A stretch of DNA of 64,000 nt from Phoronis australis (Eukaryota > Phoronida > Phoronidae). A program made the translations under genes and the position numbers. Every line of letters starts with the position of its first letter. The stretch's first letter is position 1. The stretch lies in assembly GCA_002633005.1 (NCBI GenBank), contig NMRA01000044.1:181041-245040 (forward strand). Direction: 5' to 3'. Shown in pieces: positions 29,801 to 35,212 of this stretch. The notes below the pieces were generated by a model. That model ran no database searches. It was not told the DNA's origin and saw only the letters and a list, made by a program, of their open reading frames with translations.

Positions 29801-32691
29801 ATACACTGATCAAGAATTACTAGAGGCGCCGTGAACATGCATAGGCAACGGAACATATTGATAGTTCTTTGTCAGAGAAATCACCGTCAACAAAATGCCG
29901 GCCACAGACACAGAGATGTTTCACGGCCTCATACTTGCTATTAACAGCATACCTTTCATTCTTCACTACGGCGAGCCACTTCCTAAGCAATAAGGGCTCT
30001 CGAGGAAGTCGAAAAAACAATATACCTGCTTTCTTCGCAGCTTCATAGTTCAGACAAGCGGGAACCGATGCACTGCAATATAGCGGCATTCACTCTGCAG
30101 ACGAACCACTGACGTCGCTGCGTCATTTCTCACCTTCCTCACAGGTTGACACGACACCTCTCGGCAAGGTGAGGTCGACCGTATAAGAGGCGATGTGGAT
30201 ATAGACCGATTAAGACGGTAAAAAAGACTAATTAAATCGGGTGGCATTATCCTTTAATTGGGGCTTTTATTTCATCTCAATTTGTAGGTGAGGTTTTTTA
30301 TTGTCAGGATGCCTTTACTGTGTCATTCCTTCTATTTTTTATCATGAAATCATCGAATGTTTTGTTTGTTGTCACTATATTTAAAAGCTAAAAATTTATT
30401 CCATTTTTTGAAATGAATATTTTCTGAAACAGTTTCCAATGACAATTATTACATTACCAGTTTAACATTCCTAAACACGCTCTGTAACTCTATCATAAAA
30501 TGTTGCGCACAAAGCACTTGAAGTTGTGGTGTGTTTTTTGAACAAACAAACAGCTCATAGTGACCATCTGATCCGAGTGTCGCTTCATCTTACGATGGTG
30601 CGTGTGCACGAGGTCAAGAGTGCTGTGGAGAGGTGTTTTCGTAAACACTGAAACGAAACAGTGACTGTTTACGTTTCACAAGTTCATAAATAGCACGGTT
30701 TCTGCTGTTAATTATTTTATGGTTGAGAACTCATTAGTCTGAAATTAATTTATACATACCAATCTGTTTGAATTGGTAGTCTCTGTATAATTTATCTGTA
30801 TTCTTCGTAGGATTGGTAGTCTGTATAATTTATCTGTATTCTTCGTAGGATTGGTAGTCTCTGTATAATGTATCTGTATTCTTCGTAGGATTGGTAGTCT
30901 CTGTATAATTTATCTGTATTCTTCGTAGGATTGGTAGTCTCTGTATAATTTATCTGTATTCTTCGTAGGATTGGTAGTCTCTGTATAATTTATCTGTATT
31001 CTTCGTAGGATCGACAAGAAAAAGAGGAACGTAGCTTAAAGAAGAAGAAAACCGAAGAGCATCTCAGTAAGTCTATTTTGACAAAGCTGATGATGTGGGG
31101 TCTGAAACTTCGAGGACACACTCTAGCTGCCCCTTTTAGCGCCACCTATTAAGTGCTAGTAAAAATCACCCGAGTTCAAAATGTTGAAGTCTTTTTCCTT
31201 CAGTTGTTGAATCAGAAGTGACACCATTCTGTCTGCAAGTTACCGTGAGTCTAGTCTACTTGTGTTGAACAATTTACTGACAAAGGGATTCTCTTTCTGT
31301 TCTAGATAAATCTTTGGAAGCCAACGGTGAGAAATCCTCCCCATCAACTCACAAAGAAAAACACAAAGAGAAGAAAAAGGTAGGTAACTCTGCCCAGGCT
31401 GTTAAACCTTTATAAAAAGGTAGGTAACTCAGCCGAAACTGTTAAACCTTTATAAACCCACCATCTAAGACAATGACTAACTTCTAATTTACACCGCTCA
31501 CTGTATGTTTTCTTATTCAGATTAGAAATAAATTGTGAAGAACTGCTTGTTCATAATCAATCATTTCCTCATGACAACTTGCAGAGCCTGGTTTCTTGCA
31601 ATTGTGACCTGTCAATTGTTTTATGCAATTTACTGTAATCAAGTTCACTGCAAACTGGGAATAATAATTCAATGGAATTGCTGTGGAAGAGTTGCTTGTA
31701 ACGAATGTGGTGACCATTTTAGCAATTATAGATTATGAAGTTGTGTCCCCTGATTGTCTGTGTGTGCTGGGGGTCTGAACAAAGGCTTGTCAAGTTTGTA
31801 AGTGTTCGCGATCCACATTAATGCTTTTTGGTTTTCTTTTACAGGAGTCGAAAGAGAAGGAGCGAGATCGCAAATCAGAAAAGCAGTATCCTTGACCTGT
31901 GTTTCAAATCATTTGGTTGAATTTGACTTTTGCAATATTATGAAAATTATTGATTTAAAGCTATTCTAACTACTGTGCCATGTTGGCCAGTCCATTTACC
32001 ATGTTGGGCGGTCCATGTGCCATGTTGGGCGGTCCATGTGCCATGTTGGGCGGTCCATGCACTATGTTGGGTGGTCCATGTACCATGTTGGGCGGTCCAT
32101 GTGCCATGTTGGGCTGTCCGTGTAGCATGTTGAGCGGTCCATGTACCATGTTCGGCTTTTGTTGAGCCATGTTTGTGAGTCGGTGAATTCAGTTTATCCG
32201 GTCTGTGAGTCGCGTTTACATGTGACGAACTATGGTTGAGTGCTGGGCAACCTCTTCAGTTAGCCATAGTCTCACTTATTTGGTTTCATTAGCAGCAAAG
32301 TGTGGCTACAACATACTGGTGATTGGTGTTAAGTGAATGTGTCTCAGTAGATACTGAATCTTGTCTATGATAATGTGCTTTTTTGGTGTCCCAGGATAAT
32401 AAATTTATTACAAAGAAGTGCCAGGATCATGCTTCAAATGTTTTACATCTAATCTTTGGTTCACATCTACGAAGGATTGAAGATCACTGGGGGTGCTGTA
32501 ATGAACTTCACATGGCTAACATCCAACAAAAGCTTTATCAAAAAATCTTCTTTAGAACCTGGTTGGTAAAAGTTCCAATGTAGCTATATGAATAGAATGG
32601 CACCATGCACAATATACCAACTTTACCTATGATTACCTTAACTACGTCCTTCAGCTCCAGTGGTAGCAAGAAGACCAGGAGTGAAAAATAA
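1..32691 (+). CDS. THOC2: THO complex subunit 2 (THOC2), 5'-truncated by the window edge
   Basis: THOC2 is the large scaffold of the nuclear THO complex, which couples transcription to mRNA export within TREX. Thirty-three exons keep one frame: 1-22, 1987-2147, 2591-2686, 3499-3639, 4796-4968, 5265-5505, 6305-6468, 6755-6856, 7092-7176, 7712-7802, 8253-8430, 9364-9481, 10579-10758, 11169-11333, 12126-12286, 12820-12952, 14222-14275, 14630-14771, 15114-15271, 15546-15674, 15963-16160, 16697-16812, 17716-17803, 18640-18724, 19220-19367, 20236-20486, 22226-22266, 26627-26668, 28462-28521, 31009-31066, 31306-31379, 31845-31885, 32655-32691. They give 3933 nt, or 1310 residues plus TAA. Near-invariant THOC2 blocks include [61 protein letters not shown] and TPNFSTL(I)CYDRV. 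Roughly the last 280 residues are a Lys/Glu/Ser-rich low-complexity tail, as in the vertebrate protein. About 230 N-terminal residues are missing. The 5265 start has an alternative in-phase acceptor at 5298, and the 18-codon exon 14222-14275 could be optional. Confidence 0.95.
123..375. mobile_element. Non-autonomous element, CAGGGCTTGGAA-terminus family
   Basis: The left end (CAGGGCTTAGAATTTTCC) and the right end (CATTGGTCATTAGAAACCCTG) form weak inverted termini. The same two ends, better preserved, occur at 13080-13870 in the intron before the 18-codon THOC2 exon. There is no coding capacity. It lies in the first THOC2 intron of the window. The family is not identified. Confidence 0.5.
780..1945 (-). 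mobile_element. Penelope-like retroelement fragment (RT C-terminus plus GIY-YIG endonuclease)
   Basis: The reverse strand of this THOC2 intron keeps a 334-codon open frame (1945 to 941). It shows reverse transcriptase motif [13 protein letters not shown], preceded by an [11 protein letters not shown] block that resembles the RT motif B region. After a linker comes a Cys-rich GIY-YIG nuclease start, [17 protein letters not shown], then a KTRTKEHL helix. RT followed by GIY-YIG is the diagnostic order of Penelope-like elements. The element is 5'-truncated inside the RT, so the first codon is not a true start. Bases about 780-900 look like its 3' tail. The frame is undamaged, which suggests a fairly young insertion. 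The truncated end stops 40-60 bp before the THOC2 acceptor at 1986. Confidence 0.88.
2842..2883. repeat. TA-rich microsatellite
   Basis: About 40 bases of alternating TA/CATA lie in the intron after the THOC2 exon 2591-2686. It is simple sequence with no other visible role. Confidence 0.85.
3943..4701. mobile_element. Non-autonomous DNA transposon, PIF/Harbinger-like, 3-bp TAA duplication
   Basis: The ends form an inverted pair of about 36 bases, beginning GGGCTGTTCCAG and running into AATCTGTRTGGGAGGGGGGG on each side. A TAA trinucleotide flanks both ends (3940-3942 and 4702-4704), which fits the TWA target duplication of PIF/Harbinger elements. The 759-bp interior has no convincing coding frame, so it is a deleted or MITE-type derivative. 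It sits in the THOC2 intron just before exon 4796-4968. The superfamily is inferred from the target duplication and terminal G-run only. Confidence 0.7.
5786..6037. mobile_element. Palindromic MITE with GGGCCCCGTTCCAAG ends
   Basis: The outer 27 bases (GGGCCCCGTTCCAAGGAAAC then TGACTTA) reappear inverted at the right end, ending TTCTTGGAACGGGCCCC. The interior is rich in further ACTTAAG/CTTAAGT inverted words, so the whole 252 bp can fold on itself. There is no coding capacity. It lies in the THOC2 intron after exon 5265-5505. Confidence 0.75.
8987..9310. mobile_element. Short element bounded by a 17-bp inverted pair
   Basis: CCTGGTTATCTTGGAGA at 8987-9003 is matched in inverse orientation at 9294-9310 with one mismatch, and the adjoining inner bases keep weaker complementarity. 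This looks like a 324-bp MITE in the intron before the THOC2 exon at 9364. I see no clear target duplication. Confidence 0.5.
11405..11600 (+). repeat. Interspersed repeat, copy 1 (shared with 27835-28050 and 58320-58540)
   Basis: The block containing AAATGACCAAATTTTTGGC and TATCTCAGAAATGGCTT resembles a block at 58320 (GGCCAAATTTGGCTAATTT, CCTCAGAAATTGCTT) and a more diverged one at 27835. All are AT-rich and non-coding. Copies 1 and 2 are in THOC2 introns; copy 3 is downstream of the IFIT-like gene's 5' end. Confidence 0.45.
12293..12530 (+). repeat. Two-copy, 110-bp tandem duplication rich in ATC/GAT triplets
   Basis: The word TTCCATTGTCAAAAT recurs exactly 110 bases apart (12400 and 12510). 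In each unit it is preceded by a run of CATCATCGTCATGATGATA-type triplets. The first unit starts directly after the THOC2 donor at 12287. It is simple sequence with no coding role. Confidence 0.7.
13080..13870. mobile_element. Nested or tandem copies of the CAGGGCTTGGAA-terminus element
   Basis: The start word CAGGGCTTGGAATTTT appears at 13080 and 13155. The inverse end word CATTCCAAGCCCTG appears at 13420-13433 and 13856-13869. Two internal blocks, each with a GTGGACGG-CGAGCTAAAA word followed by a GACGCAGACGCA word and a T-run, repeat about 430 bases apart. The bases 13778-13809 are the inverse of a block at 42271-42300 and 43617-43645. The simplest reading is one element inserted next to, or into, another of the same family. 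It lies in the intron before the 18-codon THOC2 exon at 14222. Confidence 0.6.
18990..19215 (+). mobile_element. LINE-type 3' fragment (end of reverse transcriptase ORF)
   Basis: One frame reads [13 protein letters not shown], then [19 protein letters not shown], then [10 protein letters not shown]. This Arg-rich stretch, followed by W-N-x-L-P and a final FK/IK helix, is the typical C-terminal end of many non-LTR retrotransposon ORF2 proteins. Only about 65 codons survive. One undetermined base (N) is at 19188. The fragment ends next to the pyrimidine tract of the THOC2 acceptor at 19219. The clade is not resolved. Confidence 0.65.
20556..20784. mobile_element. Palindromic MITE, GGTCTGTTTCATGAAA ends, copy 1
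   Basis: The left end GGGGTCTGTTTCATGAAAAG and the inverse right end (AATGAAACAGACTTC) pair. The inner words TTTAGTCAGAAATTTGGTC and GACCAAATTTCTGATTGA also pair. The same architecture occurs at 27274-27540. It is non-coding and lies in the THOC2 intron after exon 20236-20486. Confidence 0.7.
21046..22160 (+). mobile_element. Helentron-like (HINE-type) repeat, copy 1
   Basis: It starts with TTTTTATGCTCCCACACATT and a hairpin-forming TATATGTGG word. It ends with GTGGGCGCACTTCAACGCTCAGCGTTGCTC, which contains the perfect 15-base hairpin CAACGCTCAGCGTTG at 22136-22150. Between these lie degenerate units of roughly 150 bp, each with a CCCCTAGTGGC-like word and a TGTATCTCCTTAA-like word. There is no coding frame. 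A terminal palindrome around a tandem-repeat core resembles non-autonomous Helentrons, but there is no CTRR end, so the class is an inference. A second copy is at 49155-50411. Confidence 0.6.
22197..22225 (+). repeat. TTTTA microsatellite forming a THOC2 splice acceptor
   Basis: Five to six TTTTA units run directly into TTTAG, the acceptor of the 41-base THOC2 exon 22226-22266, which reads [14 protein letters not shown]. The repeat supplies the entire pyrimidine-rich tract. Confidence 0.8.
22735..23072 (+). repeat. Minisatellite, unit about 23 bp (GTTGGACGTCTGCTGTTAGTTTG)
   Basis: About twelve head-to-tail units vary around GTTGGACGTCTGCTGTTAGT; some are lengthened to 26-28 bp by TTTTTCG or TGTTGATT inserts. 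It occupies part of the 4.4-kb THOC2 intron 22267-26626. There is no coding evidence. Confidence 0.75.
23440..24420 (+). repeat. Degenerate periodic array, spacing about 110 bp
   Basis: A word like TCATTGATATCACCNCTCGTAA followed by a GTGCAAAGA-like word recurs near 23522, 23636, 23970, 24181 and 24390. The intervals are close to multiples of 105-114 bases, and GGATATACACGCYACC and GTTGAGGA words sit between them. It looks like an old satellite that has drifted. The rest of the intron, 24420-26626, shows nothing I can name. Confidence 0.4.
27274..27540. mobile_element. Palindromic MITE, TCTGTTTC-TGGAAA ends, copy 2
   Basis: TTCTGTTTCCTGGAAAGTGAC on the left pairs with the inverse of GTCATTTCCATGAGACGGAC on the right. 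TTTGGTCTTACAC pairs with GTGTAAGACCAAA inside. The layout matches 20556-20784. It is non-coding and lies in the THOC2 intron 26669-28461. Confidence 0.7.
27595..27832. mobile_element. MITE with perfect 19-bp inverted termini
   Basis: TTGCAGTATAAGATGATCA at 27595-27613 is the exact inverse complement of 27814-27832. The 238-bp unit lies next to the previous MITE. The 12-base word AAAGTTTAGCTA occurs on both sides, at 27546-27557 and 27831-27842, but the left copy is 37 bases away from the terminus. Confidence 0.75.
27835..28050 (+). repeat. Interspersed repeat, copy 2
   Basis: The block with TTTAGCTAACTTCAGAAATC and CATATCTTAAAAATTT is a diverged relative of 11405-11600. It has no coding function, although a 91-codon frame happens to run through the region. 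Confidence 0.35.
29044..29160. repeat. GC-rich two-copy tandem duplication
   Basis: Two units of about 58 bp each read GTTATCCCGRCCAGTGGCTHGGAA then CCGAT and CCCRTCGCGG. They stand out as GC-rich in AT-rich DNA and lie inside the Kolobok-like element, where they may be subterminal or internal repeats. Confidence 0.55.
29820..30089 (-). CDS. THAP zinc-finger domain ORF inside the Kolobok-like element (partial)
   Basis: The 89-codon frame starts [12 protein letters not shown]. It then shows FFRLP, a central Trp (RKWLAVVKN) and [12 protein letters not shown], which is the C2CH order of a THAP finger (C..C, FxxFP-like, W, C-x2-H-F). The first Cys pair is spaced by six residues, two more than usual, and the C-terminal AVPTLF-type motif is missing before the stop. 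It is probably the first coding exon, or a remnant, of a transposase whose catalytic part is lost. It need not be expressed. Confidence 0.6.
   Translation of the reverse strand: MPLYCSASVPACLNYEAAKKAGILFFRLPREPLLLRKWLAVVKNERYAVNSKYEAVKHLCVCGRHFVDGDFSDKELSICSVAYACSRRL
30772..31009 (+). repeat. 40-bp minisatellite whose last unit is a THOC2 splice acceptor
   Basis: There are six head-to-tail units of ATTGGTAGTCTCTGTATAAT plus TTATCTGTATTCTTCGTAGG; the second unit is 38 bp. The sixth ends at 31009, the first base of the THOC2 exon 31009-31066, so each unit contains a copy of the TTCTTCGTAG|G acceptor. Reading through one unit in the gene's frame meets TAG after two codons (GAT TGG TAG), so only the last acceptor keeps the reading frame. 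Confidence 0.9.
31374..31453 (+). repeat. 40-bp tandem duplication spanning a THOC2 splice donor
   Basis: AAAAAGGTAGGTAACTC begins at 31374 and again at 31414, and both units end GTTAAACCTTTAT. The first copy holds the exon end (AAAAAG) and donor GTAGGT used after 31379. The second copy offers an identical donor 40 bases later. Confidence 0.85.
31979..32152. repeat. 21-bp minisatellite (CATGTTGGGCGGTCCATGTGC)
   Basis: About eight units lie in the last THOC2 intron. Because the unit is a multiple of three, both strands stay open for more than 60 codons, giving MLGGPCA heptads on + and MAHGPPN-type heptads on -. The frames begin and end with the repeat and have no surrounding gene signals, so I do not call them genes. 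Confidence 0.8.
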
Positions 32692-32869
32692 CACGCGTCT
32701 GGCGATAGTTTGATACACCATTATTTTGGGATATTATATGTAGAACAAATTAAGTCTGTTTGACAAGTTTTTATATTTTAATGTAGCCTCACTTTCCTTG
32801 TTACTTTAGCAGTTGAAGGTGATATTATGTGCAAGGAATGCTTATGTAACAGTTATTGTTGCAGTGGTC

Positions 32870-32875
32870 AATAAA
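32870..32875 (+). other. Polyadenylation signal of THOC2
   Basis: An AATAAA hexamer lies about 180 bases after the THOC2 stop codon, in AT-rich DNA with no further open frame. This is the usual distance and form for a 3' UTR end. The 3' UTR would be about 200 bases. Confidence 0.6.
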
Positions 32876-33320
32876 TAGAATATGCAAAACATACAGCAAA
32901 ATTTGTTTTTTGGAGAGTTCATTGTTACATTCTTCCAAATTATTTACAGTACACCATAGGATTGCAAAAAAACAAAGACTGCATCGTCATAAACTATAAA
33001 TATATAGACACAAATAAAAAATAAAACTAATCTTACGGCTAAACATCTGTACTTTGGTTTTCACAAGGAAATCAAAAAATTCCATGTTTCACAAGACAAA
33101 AAATCCAAGTCTAATATAAGGGAAGTCGGAAACTTCGAATCTCACTGGGAGATGAGGTAAATTCGTTTTCATGTGCTTTTACTCTCTCTAGCTGGTTCCC
33201 ATTACAGAGAAAGCAGTTATCTTGGCAATGTGCAGAAGTATACTTTTTTGACAAATCTCTCCTTTGGGCAAAAAGAATGCAAAATTGATCGTCCATTTTA
33301 AGGGCCAACATTACCGTGTC

Positions 33321-34131
33321 AGTGGCGGATCTAGGATATCACAAGGGGGAGCCCAACATTTTGTCCGGCGCAAACTGAACCACGATTGTAGATGCGCATA
33401 GCAACGAATGGGGGGAGGTCGGGAGGGGAGTTTGCCCCCCTCCCGCCCAGGAAATTTTTCTGTTTTTACCTCTAAAAATCAAGCATTTTCCTTGATTCCT
33501 GAAGTATTATTCAAGAAAAAAAAAACAGAGAACGTGTCAAACAGGAAAACTGAACGTAACAAAGACTTGAACTCACGACCTCACGGTTAGAAATCGCGTG
33601 CGTTACCATTACACCACCACGATTTAACTAGTAATCTCATGCTAAAAGACCTACTTGTTTATGGTCCACAGCGTTTGCGCGCGAAACCTACTTCTTTTCG
33701 TAATGCTTATTACACGTTTTGTATTTTGTGCCATGAATTCTTGACAAATTTGTCGTATTTAAAATAGTTTTCAAATGCCCAAAAGACCAAATCCGTTTTT
33801 CGAGTTGGCAATAATGACGGGATTGCTTTGGAAATCGTCTAAGTTAAGGTTTGACAAAGAGAGTATTGCGAGTTTCTGAGTGATTCACTAAGGCTTCGAT
33901 TGAAATTCACATCTTACCAGCAGCTTCTGTTTTTTCATCGTCACTCAGGTTCCATTCTCTTTAAAAAATGAAGTAAATTTTCTTCATTGCACAGTGGAGC
34001 AGACGACGAAAACGGAGTCGTAGTGCGCAGCGCCACTGCCGGTCGCCTGNCGCTCTTACTGTTTTATTTTTTTTTTGCGGCAGCCAAGGGGGGCCCGGGC
34101 CCCCTGGGCCCCCCCCCCCTAAATCCGCCTA
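33321..34131. mobile_element. Non-autonomous element with GGCGGATYTAGG inverted ends and G/C-homopolymer flanks
   Basis: GGCGGATCTAGG at 33324-33335 and its inverse CCTAAATCCGCC at 34118-34129 face each other. G-runs or C-runs follow at both sides (GGGGGGAGG near 33410, CCCCCCCCCC near 34110). A related start word GGTGGATTTAGGGGAGG follows at 34187. The interior includes a tRNA-like block on the minus strand. One base (34050) is undetermined. The superfamily is not identified. Confidence 0.5.
33560..33622 (-). repeat. tRNA-like sequence (probable SINE head)
   Basis: On the minus strand an A-box-like TGGTGTAATGGTAACGC (33600-33616) precedes a B-box-like GAGTTCAAGTC (33564-33574) at about the usual spacing for a polymerase III promoter. 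The cloverleaf stems do not pair well, so it is a tRNA-derived repeat rather than a working tRNA gene. Confidence 0.55.
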
Positions 34132-34264
34132 TGCGTGTGTGCCCACAACTCTCTTCAAAATATTGTACCAGGCTTTCTTTGCATAGGTGGATTTAGGGGA
34201 GGCCAGGACCCTCTTTGTAGAAATAAAACATGTAGAAATAAAACAAGTGATGGAGAATTCAACA

Positions 34265-34270
34265 TTTATT
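34265..34270 (-). other. Candidate polyadenylation signal of SQSTM1
   Basis: TTTATT on the plus strand (AATAAA on the minus strand) is the first canonical hexamer I find downstream of the SQSTM1 stop at 35213, giving a 3' UTR of about 950 bases. Confidence 0.45.
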
Positions 34271-35212
34271 CTAAGCACACATAAACAAACATTTACCAAA
34301 TTAATACAGTAAATCACGAATTTTATAGTAATCAGACGTAGATAATTAACCTATCTCGTTAGCAACTGGCACACAACTCTCGTCCCAACAACTCTGCATT
34401 CTCAACTATAAAATCAATTATTTCATATCATTATTTGTTAAAGTACTTTTGATGATCATGTGCAAATCTTCAATCACAATTAATTTTCAACACATTACAT
34501 AATTAATTCTCATTTAAATTATACAAAAAGGAAATCTTAACACCCAAACAAATCTTTATGTTGAAATTTAGACTTGGTGATGTGACAAAGGTGATTATTG
34601 AAACTAACAGCCAGCACTGGTATAGAACTCCACACCAAGATGAAACTGCTTTGCATGTGAAGGTAGAAATGTAGTAGTTTCAAAAACGAAAATCACATTA
34701 GCCAAGATGAGTCAAAACATAAAACTGGAGACTTAAAAGTTAAAACCTTAGACATAATTTGTAAGGTAAGAAAAATGAAATCGTAATACACAAGTAATAA
34801 GTGTTAATACAATATTATAACAGTTTGTAGGTTAAGTGTAGAACTACAATAGCTTAATAATCCTGTCATGTGATCATAATTTCACAAAATTTAACCTAAA
34901 CCATGTTATAAGATTCCAGTACTCCGAAACCACAAATAAAAGCAATGTTTGACTAACACATTGAAAATTACATTCTACAGAACACTACGATAAAATCTCA
35001 TCAACTTCATACAAGCAGTTGCCAAAATGCTTTTTTCTCATTTCTCAATGGCTTTTAACATTGTTGTAAAAGCACACAATTTTTCAAGATTTTGTTTAGT
35101 GGCGGTTGTGAAACAAACCCTGAACACAGAATATGTTTCATGGAAAAAATGGTAATTTCACTTGCCGACAATATTTTGTCACAAATTGGTGAGAATTTAT
35201 GATACTTCTCAT

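Larger units (their letters stand above)
28565..30257 (-). mobile_element. Kolobok-like TTAA DNA transposon carrying a THAP-domain ORF
   Basis: Both ends carry TTAA (28565-28568 and 30254-30257) followed inward by a 15-bp inverted terminal repeat: AGGAGAATGCCACCC at 28569-28583 and its inverse, with one mismatch, at 30239-30253. The 1685-bp body encodes a THAP-type zinc finger on the minus strand (29820-30089). TTAA duplications combined with a THAP DNA-binding domain are established features of the Kolobok superfamily; piggyBac also uses TTAA but has other termini and no THAP domain. There is no catalytic transposase domain here, so this is a deleted copy. It is inserted in THOC2 intron 28522-31008, opposite to the gene. 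Confidence 0.75.
32876..35212. other. Convergent intergenic region between THOC2 and SQSTM1
   Basis: This holds the end of the THOC2 transcript, an old DNA element with tRNA-like sequence (33321-34131), and the likely 3' UTR of SQSTM1 (about 34250-35212, AT-rich). I see no credible coding frame. Confidence 0.6.

Noticed and set aside
30772-31009. CRISPR-like array
   Set aside because: Units are contiguous without unique spacers, and the host is a eukaryote. It is a minisatellite.
33560-33622. Functional tRNA gene
   Set aside because: A and B boxes are present, but the anticodon and acceptor stems do not pair properly.
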